Of a stretch of 46,916 nucleotides of DNA, positions 25,703 to 33,094 are shown piece after piece. Position 1 is the stretch's first letter, and every line of letters begins with the position of its first letter. Source of the stretch: JBARRO01 sp049644265 (GTDB lineage: Bacteria; Bacteroidota; Ignavibacteria; UBA10030). The stretch is from positions 1-46,916 of the forward strand of contig JBARRO010000155.1 in NCBI GenBank assembly GCA_049644265.1, read 5' to 3'. The notes beneath the pieces are model-generated. The model was not told the origin of the DNA. It ran no database searches and saw only the letters and a list, made by a program, of their open reading frames with translations. The translations under genes and the position numbers were made by a program.

Positions 25703-28700
25703 TTATTCCTCGGTCTTTTGGCCGACCTTCTCAAGCTTCTCGAGCTCTTCAAAATACTTCCGGATCAACTCCTGGTAGTCTTTGGAATATTTCTGTTCCA
25801 ACGCCTTGAGCAAATCATCCCGAAGCCGGTTCCGTCTGTCGAGCGCGTTCGGGTTGATTTCGCCGGGACTCTTCCTTGCTATCTGCGTACCGGTCTGCGC
25901 TTTGCGTTTCTTTTCGAAGTCGCGCTCGCGCACCGATTTCGATGCGTCGAGCAGGCGGGAGAGTATCCGTTCCTGCTTCCTGACGGTTTCCGGACTTACG
26001 TTGTTCTGCGCAAGGTTCTGGACGACTTCCTTCATTTCCTCGGCGATCTTCTGGAGGTCTCCCAACATACGCTGCTGCTCTCCGCTTGCCTGAGCTTCCT
26101 TGTTCAGCTGGTCTACGGATTTCCGGATCGCCTCCTGTTCAACGGAAAGGCGCGCTGCCTCGGCGGCCTGCTGCTCCGACATCCCCTGCCCCATTTGCTG
26201 CGTCTGCGTGTTCAGCGACATCTGCTGGCCCGCCATCATCTGGAGTTGCTGCATCAACCCTCCCATGCCGCCTCCCTGGCCCTGCTGCATCATTGCCTGC
26301 AATGCTTGTTGCACCTGCATAGCTGCCCGGTTCAACGACGCCATGGCCGCACCCTGTTCCTGAGACGCCATCGTTCCACTTCGGACATCGAGTCCGCGCA
26401 TCGCATTTTGCATCCGCGCAAGGGCTTCTCCGAGAGCTTTTCCCATTCCTGGCGTCACCACAAACGATTTTTTCGAAAGCTCGCTGAGGCCGTCGACCAC
26501 GTTGTCAAGGTCCTGCATCACGCGCTGCTGGTCCTGCGCATTCTGGCGAAGCTGGGAGGAATTCGGCGGAGCGTCGAGCGATTGCTGCTTCAGCTCTTCT
26601 TCCCGCTTGGAAAGTTCCAGAAGGTTCCCGGTCGCTTTGCGCATTTCATTCATGATGTGCTGCATCTGCTGCTGGAGCATTTCCTGCTGAAGTGCGTCCA
26701 GTTGTTCGCTGAATTGCTGAAGCTGTTGCCCGGCCTGCGATTGAAGCTGTTGCGCCTGTTGTCGCTGGCCTTGCTTCATCTGCTGCGCCGCCTGACTCAT
26801 GGTCTTTGAGAGTTGCTGCTGCTGGAGTTGTTCATTCAACTTCTGAAGTTTATCCGCAGGCATCTCGGTGAAGAATTCCTCCATCCGCTGCTGAAGTCCC
26901 GCAGACTCCTTCTCCATCTCGCTCTCTTTCTTCGCAAGATCTTCCTGTTTCGACGCGGCTTCCTGCTGTTTCTGAGCGTCCCCGCTGTTGTCCTCCTTCA
27001 AGTCCTTTTGAAGCTTCTCCAGCTCCTGAGCCCGTTTTTTGACTTCGTCGAGTTTCTGCTCGATCTGGATTCGTTTCAGGAGATTCAGGGTCCGCTCGAT
27101 GCTTTCGCGGAAACGCTCTTCCGAAAAAGTCATTTTTTGGAGCGCTTGCTGCAGCTGTTCCTTGCTGACGTTTTGCATCGATTGCTGCATTTGCTTTAAT
27201 GCCTGCTGCAGTTCTGTCGAGTTGATCTGCTCGAACAACTGCTGTAACTCGAGGTACTTCTCCATCGTCTCTTTTGAAAGAACGTTCTGCTGCTGCATCT
27301 GTTGCGTCATCTGGTCGAGCTTAGCCTGAACGTTCTCGAGATTCTTCTGAACATCGTCGTACTGTTTCTTGATCTCCTCCATCTTCTTCTGTTTCTGCCA
27401 GTCGATGTCCTTGTTCTTCTTCAGGTCCTGGTTGATCAATTCGACATCTTCCTTGAGTTTCTTCGCTTTCTCCAGGGCCTCGCTCAGCTCATTCAGGGAC
27501 TGTTCATGCCCCTTGTCGAGGTCGGAAAAGACTTCCTCGAGAGATGGCAGTCGGATAAGATACACCGCACTCCGGGCGCTCTTGGGGCCCTTGACCACGT
27601 CGTTGTCATACACTTCGGCAAAATACTCCACAACGTCTTCGGGGACCAGGTGCAATTTCGAAAGGTCCCAGGGATACAGAATCTGGAGCTCCTGTTGGTT
27701 TGTGCCCCGGAGGGAAATCTGGGTGTAGGTATACGTCTTCGCGCCTTCTTCGTAGCGGGACTTCGCCAACCGGTATCCGAGCTGGAGCCTGGTGAATCCG
27801 AAATCGTCGGCAGCGTGGATCCTGAGATTCAGCGATTGGTCGCCCGCGAGGTCGATATTTCGACCCGGCTCTTCAATTGCGACGGTGGGGACTTCGTCCG
27901 GAATGATCTTGATGCGATACTGAATCGGATTGAGATTGCTCAGCTTCTCCTCATCGGTGACAGAGACGGAGTACAATTGATCCCTGGTTACAGGAAAGCT
28001 CGCCGAGAATTCCTCGCCACGGATCGTGAGCGGCAGCGCCGGGCTATCTCCCATGACAATCGTGCCGTTGCGGAGCGATTTGTTTGAGGCGCCCGCCACC
28101 TTCACGCGCGTTCCCGCCAATGCCGTGATATCCCCGACGAACTCGTCCTGAATTCTCGATGGGAGTTTTGTGTAGGATGGGTATTCGAGGCGGACGCGGA
28201 GAGAACGGATTACCGGACGGTCGAGGACGAGCAGTTTGTACCGATCGCTTTCGACGCCGCTACTCTGCGCGAAATATTCCGTCGAGGCACGAATGTTGGA
28301 GAACACTCCATGAAACAGTCCGGAGGAATCCGGGCGGAGAGCCGTTTCTTCAAAACTTTCCTGACCCGTGACCCGCCGCAAGAGCTGAACCTCAGGCATC
28401 GCAATCACCTGGACGGTGGGGATTGCCTTCACCGTGATTTCGACGTTCTCGTCTTTGACGACTTCTTTGTTCCCCGGAGTGACTTCAAATACGAATTGTG
28501 GGGGGGGAATGAACTCCCGACCGTAGTGCAACATCCGATACAGGGAATTTGGCAAGGAGGACGGGAATGCGATCCAAAGCCACACACAGGATACACCCAC
28601 GAGTGTAAACCACTTCCCTGAACGTGCAACCTGTGAGCGATCAACCGAATTGGTAAAATCGAGAGGGCGGATGATCTGCGCGAACCCTTCAAGAGAAGCA

Positions 28701-29143
28701 TCGATGAGTTCGCCGGAATACAGGGCCGTATTGGCGGAATATCTCTGTGCCAGTTGAAGGGCATTGAGGAGCTTGTCGCGAATCTCGGGAAAGCGATCGC
28801 CAACGTGGCGGGCGGTTTCCTCATCGGAGGCGGACGGAAGAATACCAAGCAGGCGCAGGAGTGGGCGTGCAATAAACAGAAGTAGCAAAACAAACAGGAT
28901 TGCACCGTAGAGAGCAACGAGGCCGGTGCGTACCGAGCTTCTTGATTGAGACAGAATCTCAAACAGGGCGAACACGGCTCCGGAGGCAAGGATTCCGGAC
29001 CCGAACAGAAGTGCGTTGGCAAACCCGTCAGCCTTGAGCTGCTTCGAACGGACTTCCCTCAACCGCTTCAGGAGATCTTCAAGTATTCGCGACGATTGAT
29101 TCAATTCCATGTGGGCGGGTTCAGTTCCCTGGACCCGTGCCAT
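25703..29143 (-). CDS. DUF4175 family membrane protein with long coiled coil
   Basis: 1146 residues. Three transmembrane segments lie in the first 210 residues (two near 43-105, one near 180). They are followed by a beta-rich region (about 220-530) that is probably extracytoplasmic, then a very long Gln/Met/Lys-rich coiled coil (about 535-1140) with glycine-rich breaks (MMQQGQGGGMGGLMQQ). The end has RILSRLLDASKSVRERDFEK, which I associate with DUF4175 proteins. Start: ATG at 29143 with GAGG close before it; an ATG 11 codons later is possible. DUF4175 genes occur beside DUF4159 in this phylum. The role is not known; an envelope scaffold would fit but is inference. Confidence 0.83.
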   Translation of the reverse strand: MARVQGTEPAHMELNQSSRILEDLLKRLREVRSKQLKADGFANALLFGSGILASGAVFALFEILSQSRSSVRTGLVALYGAILFVLLLLFIARPLLRLLGILPSASDEETARHVGDRFPEIRDKLLNALQLAQRYSANTALYSGELIDASLEGFAQIIRPLDFTNSVDRSQVARSGKWFTLVGVSCVWLWIAFPSSLPNSLYRMLHYGREFIPPPQFVFEVTPGNKEVVKDENVEITVKAIPTVQVIAMPEVQLLRRVTGQESFEETALRPDSSGLFHGVFSNIRASTEYFAQSSGVESDRYKLLVLDRPVIRSLRVRLEYPSYTKLPSRIQDEFVGDITALAGTRVKVAGASNKSLRNGTIVMGDSPALPLTIRGEEFSASFPVTRDQLYSVSVTDEEKLSNLNPIQYRIKIIPDEVPTVAIEEPGRNIDLAGDQSLNLRIHAADDFGFTRLQLGYRLAKSRYEEGAKTYTYTQISLRGTNQQELQILYPWDLSKLHLVPEDVVEYFAEVYDNDVVKGPKSARSAVYLIRLPSLEEVFSDLDKGHEQSLNELSEALEKAKKLKEDVELINQDLKKNKDIDWQKQKKMEEIKKQYDDVQKNLENVQAKLDQMTQQMQQQNVLSKETMEKYLELQQLFEQINSTELQQALKQMQQSMQNVSKEQLQQALQKMTFSEERFRESIERTLNLLKRIQIEQKLDEVKKRAQELEKLQKDLKEDNSGDAQKQQEAASKQEDLAKKESEMEKESAGLQQRMEEFFTEMPADKLQKLNEQLQQQQLSKTMSQAAQQMKQGQRQQAQQLQSQAGQQLQQFSEQLDALQQEMLQQQMQHIMNEMRKATGNLLELSKREEELKQQSLDAPPNSSQLRQNAQDQQRVMQDLDNVVDGLSELSKKSFVVTPGMGKALGEALARMQNAMRGLDVRSGTMASQEQGAAMASLNRAAMQVQQALQAMMQQGQGGGMGGLMQQLQMMAGQQMSLNTQTQQMGQGMSEQQAAEAARLSVEQEAIRKSVDQLNKEAQASGEQQRMLGDLQKIAEEMKEVVQNLAQNNVSPETVRKQERILSRLLDASKSVRERDFEKKRKAQTGTQIARKSPGEINPNALDRRNRLRDDLLKALEQKYSKDYQELIRKYFEELEKLEKVGQKTEE

Positions 29144-29170
29144 CCTTCCTCATCATCTCAATTTTCGTAT

Positions 29171-29210
29171 CCGTGAAAATCCGTGAGTATCGGTGTAAAT
29201 CTGCGCTAGT
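29171..29210. repeat. Decamer array over the DUF4159 stop codon
   Basis: Four 10-base units (CCGTGAAAAT, CCGTGAGTAT, CGGTGTAAAT, CTGCGCTAGT) overlap the 3' end of the DUF4159 gene, whose stop is at 29206-29208. The 14-mer AATCCGTGAGTATC (29178-29191) occurs again in reverse orientation at the start of ftsW (43548-43561). Confidence 0.7.
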
Positions 29211-29892
29211 GGGTGAGCGCCCACACCACGATATTCGTCCCAAATCGCAACGCTTCCTGCCGTACGAGCTCAGGATCTCCATGAACCTCAGGATCGTTCC
29301 ATCCGTCGCTCGGGTTTGATTCGTACGTATAATAGACAACAAGACGTCCGTTCGAAAAGAGTCCGAATCCCTGCGAGGGTTTGCCGTCATGCTCGTGGGT
29401 CTTCGGAACGCCGTTCTGAAAACCAAACTGACATGAGTAGATGCCGTGGCTGAAAGGAAGCTCAACGAGCTCCTGTTCGGGAAAGACCCGTTTCATTTGG
29501 CGGCGGAAGGCCTTATCCATCCCGTAATCGTCATCCGCGTAGAGAAATCCCCCGTTCAGCAAATAGGCCCGCAGTCGCTGGATTTCATAGTCTGAAAAGA
29601 CAATGTTTCCGTGTCCCGTCATAAAGAGAAACGGATACGTAAAGAGCTTTTCGCTTGAGAGCTCCACGAATTCGTACCGCGGATCAACGTCAATCTTTGT
29701 GTTTTGTTGGACGAATCTGAGCAGATTGACTTCCTCGGTAGGATCGTTGTACCAATCCCCCCCACCACCATATTTTAGACGAGCGACACGGAATTGTGAC
29801 TCGACACGGGGCTGAGCATCCAACATATTACTCATCGGAATACATATGAGTAAGAAAACTATGATGCTCATACGGAAAAATGCGGTTTTCAT
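29206..29892 (-). CDS. DUF4159 domain-containing exported protein
   Basis: 228 residues with a signal peptide (MKTAFFRMSIIVFLLICI). The rest matches DUF4159: FRVARLKYGGGGDWYNDP near 36, PFLFMTGHG near 88, FLYADDDYGMDKAFR near 117, and a C-terminal GTNIVVWALTH. The fold is related to glutamine-amidotransferase-like proteins, but the function is not established. It is 62 bases upstream of the DUF4175 gene on the same strand, and these two families commonly pair. Its leader lies in a 171-bp tandem duplication. Confidence 0.87.
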   Translation of the reverse strand: MKTAFFRMSIIVFLLICIPMSNMLDAQPRVESQFRVARLKYGGGGDWYNDPTEEVNLLRFVQQNTKIDVDPRYEFVELSSEKLFTYPFLFMTGHGNIVFSDYEIQRLRAYLLNGGFLYADDDYGMDKAFRRQMKRVFPEQELVELPFSHGIYSCQFGFQNGVPKTHEHDGKPSQGFGLFSNGRLVVYYTYESNPSDGWNDPEVHGDPELVRQEALRFGTNIVVWALTH

Positions 29893-30270
29893 TCAATTTC
29901 TTTTTTGATCCAACCCCTTTGAAGTTCCCCCTTGAGAAGGGGGAAGGGGTGTTTGGCTCTAATAAATCTGCGCTAAATCTGTGTAATCTGCGGAATCACA
30001 TGCGTAATCTGTCATCTGCGCTAAATCTGTGTAATCTGCGCAATCACTGGGTCAAGCTTCGTTGAATTTCTTTTTTTGATCCAACCCCTTTGAAGTTCCC
30101 CCTTGAGAAGGGGGAAAGGGCGTTTGGCTCTAATAAATCTCCGCTAAATCTGTGTAATCTGCGAAATCACATGCGTAATCTGTAATCTGCGCTAGATCTG
30201 TGTAATCTGCGGAATCACATGCGTAATCTGCAATCTGCGCTAAATCTGCGTAATCTGAGCAATCACAACC
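29893..30270. repeat. 171-bp tandem duplication made of smaller repeats
   Basis: Two copies, offset by 171 bases (about 29893-30063 and 30064-30234), share TTGATCCAACCCCTTTGAAG, a 9-bp hairpin (29925-29945 and 30096-30116, TTCCCCCTT arms) and then runs of TAAATCTG / TAATCTGCG words of about 10-11 bases. The second copy continues with an extra run to about 30270. The words match those over the DUF4159 stop codon. The region separates divergent operons. No gene is seen. Confidence 0.85.
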
Positions 30271-30306
30271 GGTTCTAATTTAGATAATCCTTTTTTCACA
30301 AACCAC

Positions 30307-30334
30307 TTGACAGATAGCAATTTTCTCATATATT
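30307..30334 (+). promoter_or_regulatory. Sigma70-like promoter of the methionine operon
   Basis: TTGACA (30307-30312), 16 bases, TATATT (30329-30334). Transcription would start near 30341, about 30 bases before the riboswitch P1 helix. A small inverted repeat with AAGTGA arms (30337-30352) lies just downstream. Confidence 0.7.
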
Positions 30335-30368
30335 AGAAGTGACGCTTCACTTGTTCTTTTTGGTACAA

Positions 30369-30493
30369 TTCTACTTATCCAGAACGGCTGAGGGATCAGG
30401 CCCGATGACGCCGTAGCAACCAGTTCTGCCAACCTCGCAGAATGTTAGGTGCTAACTCCTGCCTCTGCTACAGCGGAGGAAAGATGAGAAGAA
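30369..30493 (+). promoter_or_regulatory. SAM-I (S-box) riboswitch
   Basis: The sequence has the S-box hallmarks in order: GCTGAGGGATCAGGCCC, the GATGA kink-turn segment, GCAACC, a P3 stem TTCTGC/GCAGAA (30424-30429 with 30437-30442), GGTGCTAACTCCTGC and AAGATGAG. P1 is CTTATC (30374-30379) paired with GATGAG (30483-30488), extended by four more pairs across an A-A mismatch. It senses S-adenosylmethionine and controls the downstream terminator. Confidence 0.96.
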
Positions 30494-30512
30494 GAAGGAT
30501 ACAATACCCTGT

Positions 30513-30541
30513 AACCTCTTCCTCATCAAGAAGAGGTTTTT
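30513..30541 (+). terminator. Riboswitch-controlled intrinsic terminator
   Basis: AACCTCTTC (30513-30521) pairs with GAAGAGGTT (30530-30538), followed by more T residues to 30541. The loop and adjacent stem (30517-30527) can instead pair with the 3' strand of riboswitch P1 (GATGAGAAGA, 30483-30492), giving an antiterminator. SAM binding should therefore favour termination. Confidence 0.9.
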
Positions 30542-30575
30542 CGTTTCTATCAACACTTACTTACAGGAGTATTGT

Positions 30576-31760
30576 ATGCGCCTCCAGACCAAAGCCATCC
30601 ATGCCGGAGTCGACAAAGACTCGGCCTTCAACAGCGTCATCACCCCGATCTATCAGACTTCGACGTTTCGTTTTGAGGATGTCGGCAAAACGAAGGGGTA
30701 TGACTACTCCCGCACGTCAAACCCCACACGGAAAGCGCTTGAGGAGAACATCGCCGCCCTCGAAGGTGGACTCAGCGCAAAAGCCGTTGCAACCGGGATG
30801 GCCGCGATAACGACGGCTCTTCATTTCTTCCATTCCGGCGATCACATCATCTGTACCAACGACTGTTATGGCGGAACGGAACGACTCCTCCGAACCTACC
30901 GCGAGCTGTTCGGCCTTGAGATCACCTACGTGAACATGGCCGACCTGGAAGCTGTGCGGGGCGCTGTCCGGCCGAACACCAGGGCCCTCTGGATCGAGAC
31001 TCCCAGTAATCCTCTCCTGAACATCGTCGACATCCGTACTCTTTCTGAGATCGCCCATAACAACCGTGCGCTCTCGATCGTCGACAACACATTTCTCTCT
31101 CCCTGCAATCAGCGCCCGTTCGAGCTGGGCGCGGATATCATCGTGCACTCCACCACAAAATATCTGAACGGTCACAGCGACGTGGTCGGCGGAGCGATTG
31201 TGGTGAACCGGCCGGAATTGGTCGATCGGCTGCAGTTTCTTGTGAATGCACTCGGACAGGGAGCGTCACCGTTCGATTGCTGGCTTGTGCTTCGTGGAAT
31301 CAAAACGCTGGTCCCACGCATGAAAGCTCATGAAGAGAACGCCCGGGCTGTCGCAGCATTTCTCTACGACCATCCGAACGTAAAGAAAGTGTACTACCCG
31401 GGGCTCAAGGATCACCCCGGACACGAGCTTGCCAAGCGACAGCAGCAGGGATTCGGGGGGATGGTTTCGTTCGAGGTGGATGGGGGAATTCAGGAAGTGA
31501 ACCACGTGCTTCGGTCCGTCAAGATCTTTTCCGTTGCGGAATCGCTCGGCGGCATTGAGTCGCTGATCTGTCACCCGGTAACCATGACCCATGCTTCGAT
31601 GGATCCCGTCTTGCGCGAAAAGGCGGGACTCAACGAGCGCGTCATCCGGCTTTCGGTTGGCATTGAGGACCGGCGCGATTTGATCGAGGACCTCGACCGG
31701 GCTTTGCAGTTTCAACCCGCCCGGAGCGCATCTCCGGCGTCTCTCGAAAAGGTGGCGTGA
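30576..31760 (+). CDS. Cystathionine gamma-synthase / O-acylhomoserine sulfhydrylase family PLP enzyme
   Basis: 394 residues, cytoplasmic. Cys/Met-metabolism PLP enzyme: YDYSRTSNPT (phosphate-contact Tyr44/Arg46), Asp170 in SIVDNTFLSP, and the PLP lysine Lys195 in HSTTKYLNGH. With O-acetylhomoserine from MetX it would make cystathionine (from cysteine) or homocysteine (from sulfide). The length and N-terminus favour the MetB/CGS side over the longer MetY type, but beta-lyase or gamma-lyase activity cannot be excluded. AGGAG (30565-30569) sits 6 bases before the ATG. It is the first gene under the SAM riboswitch. Confidence 0.9.
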   Translation: MRLQTKAIHAGVDKDSAFNSVITPIYQTSTFRFEDVGKTKGYDYSRTSNPTRKALEENIAALEGGLSAKAVATGMAAITTALHFFHSGDHIICTNDCYGGTERLLRTYRELFGLEITYVNMADLEAVRGAVRPNTRALWIETPSNPLLNIVDIRTLSEIAHNNRALSIVDNTFLSPCNQRPFELGADIIVHSTTKYLNGHSDVVGGAIVVNRPELVDRLQFLVNALGQGASPFDCWLVLRGIKTLVPRMKAHEENARAVAAFLYDHPNVKKVYYPGLKDHPGHELAKRQQQGFGGMVSFEVDGGIQEVNHVLRSVKIFSVAESLGGIESLICHPVTMTHASMDPVLREKAGLNERVIRLSVGIEDRRDLIEDLDRALQFQPARSASPASLEKVA

Positions 31761-32851
31761 TGCAAGCGACCGTGCAAACACTCAACGAATCCGTCACACG
31801 CTTCATCGACCTGTTCGACGCTTCACACCCTCTGGTGCTTGAAAGCGCGGAAACTCTTGCGCCCGTGACGGTGGCATACGAAACCTACGGGACGCTGAAC
31901 GAAGAGGGGACGAATGCAATCCTTATCTGTCATGCATTGACCGCGAGTGCAAGTGCGGCGCAGTGGTGGGGAGGATTGGTCGGTCCCGGAAAGGTATTCG
32001 ATCCGGAACGGTATTTCATCGTCTGTCCGAACATTCTCGGAAGCTGCTACGGAACAACCGGTCCGGTTTCTGTTAATCCCGAGACGGGGGAGCCCTATCG
32101 TCTCTCCTTCCCGCAGATTACCGTCCGCGATATCGTTCGTGTTCAAAAGAAACTGCTCGACCGGCTTGGCGTGACGAGACTCGTCACCATGTGCGGAAGT
32201 TCCCTCGGAGGAATGCAGGTGCTCGAGTGGGCTGTGATGTTTCCCGAGTTGTGTGAATCGATCATTCCCATTTCAACGTCGTCACAACAATCTACATGGT
32301 GCATCGCTCTCAACACTGTGGCGCGTAACGCAATCATGGGTGATCCGGAGTGGAAGAACGGTTTCTACACGCGCCAACCGGAAAGAGGCCTCGGCCTGGC
32401 CCGCATGGTCGGCATGATTTCCTATCGGAGCGCTCAGGAATTTGAAGAGCGATTCGGGAGGACCAGACAGTACGGTGACGGCAACCCCTTCGATTTCAAC
32501 AATCCGTTTCAGGTTGAGAGCTATCTCGCTCATCAGGGAAGGAAGCTCGCGGATCGATTCGATGCAAACACGTACCTGCTTCTCAGCCATGCGGTCGATT
32601 CTCATGACATTGCCCGGGGGCGCGGCAGCGTTGCCCACGTTCTGCATCATATTCGGGCAACGACACTTTGCATCGGTGTTTCCACCGACATTCGGTACCC
32701 CGTCCGCGAACAGCAGGAGCTTGTTCGCTGGATTCCTCATGCACGCTATGCGGAAATCGATTCCATCCATGGTCATGACGCATTTCTTATAGAGTTTGAT
32801 CAACTGAATGAGATTATTGGGGGATTTTTGAGGGATGGGGAGTGGATATGA
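31760..32851 (+). CDS. metX: Homoserine O-acetyltransferase
   Basis: About 363 residues. Acylates homoserine, the entry step to methionine. It is an alpha/beta hydrolase-fold enzyme with the nucleophile in CGSSLGGMQ (Ser near 148), the acid in VSTDIRYPV near 308 and the histidine in SIHGHDAFL near 340. The ATG at 31760 overlaps the TGA of the PLP enzyme gene (TGATG); a GTG one codon earlier is also open. Coupling to the upstream gene and shared SAM control are expected. Acetyl rather than succinyl specificity is the family default and is not proven here. The last codons merge into a heptamer array. Confidence 0.93.
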   Translation: MQATVQTLNESVTRFIDLFDASHPLVLESAETLAPVTVAYETYGTLNEEGTNAILICHALTASASAAQWWGGLVGPGKVFDPERYFIVCPNILGSCYGTTGPVSVNPETGEPYRLSFPQITVRDIVRVQKKLLDRLGVTRLVTMCGSSLGGMQVLEWAVMFPELCESIIPISTSSQQSTWCIALNTVARNAIMGDPEWKNGFYTRQPERGLGLARMVGMISYRSAQEFEERFGRTRQYGDGNPFDFNNPFQVESYLAHQGRKLADRFDANTYLLLSHAVDSHDIARGRGSVAHVLHHIRATTLCIGVSTDIRYPVREQQELVRWIPHARYAEIDSIHGHDAFLIEFDQLNEIIGGFLRDGEWI

Positions 32852-32906
32852 GATGTGGGATATGGGATGTGGGATGTGGACGGCAGATCGCAGATGGCAG
32901 ACGGCA
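32830..32906. repeat. Heptamer array crossing the metX stop codon
   Basis: From the metX TGA (32849-32851) onward there are eight consecutive heptads (32851-32906), first GGATGTG-type and then GACGGCA/GATGGCA-type. The period can be traced back to about 32830 inside the last metX codons (GGATATG at 32844-32850 and again at 32858-32864). Confidence 0.85.
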
Positions 32907-32920
32907 GAAAAAAAGCCCGT

Positions 32921-32954
32921 CATGGTGAGCGGAGCGAAGCGGAGTCGAACCATG
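32921..32954. repeat. Palindromic repeat with CATGGT arms, copy 1
   Basis: CATGGTGAGCG at the left and CGAACCATG at the right form an imperfect palindrome with an internal GGAGCGAAGCGGAG. A shorter copy of the same family, in the other orientation, is at 43769-43796. Such elements resemble dispersed REP-like repeats. Confidence 0.65.
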
Positions 32955-32974
32955 TTGTGAGGAGGGATAGATTT

Positions 32975-33072
32975 AAAATGTGGGATGTGAGTTTCGGGTT
33001 TCGGGTTTCAAGTTTGAAGTTCAAAGTTTCGAGTTCTGACTCCTGAATTCTGACTCCTGGATTCTGACTTCC
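32975..33072. repeat. Fourteen-unit heptamer array before lysC
   Basis: Fourteen consecutive heptads in unbroken phase. The word drifts along the array: GGGATGT, GAGTTTC, GGGTTTC (twice), AAGTTTG, AAGTTTC, GAGTTCT, GACTCCT, GAATTCT, GACTCCT, GGATTCT. The 20-mer at 33034-33053 recurs exactly at 39338-39357. Confidence 0.9.
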
Positions 33073-33094
33073 ACGACATTCTGAGGAACAACCA

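Noticed and set aside
25718..26809. Leucine/histidine-rich open frame antisense to DUF4175
   Set aside because: Caused by the Gln/Lys-rich coiled coil on the other strand.
29893..30270. Possible CRISPR array
   Set aside because: Units are about 10-11 bases inside a 171-bp duplication; there are no regular 25-40 base repeats with unique spacers and no cas genes.
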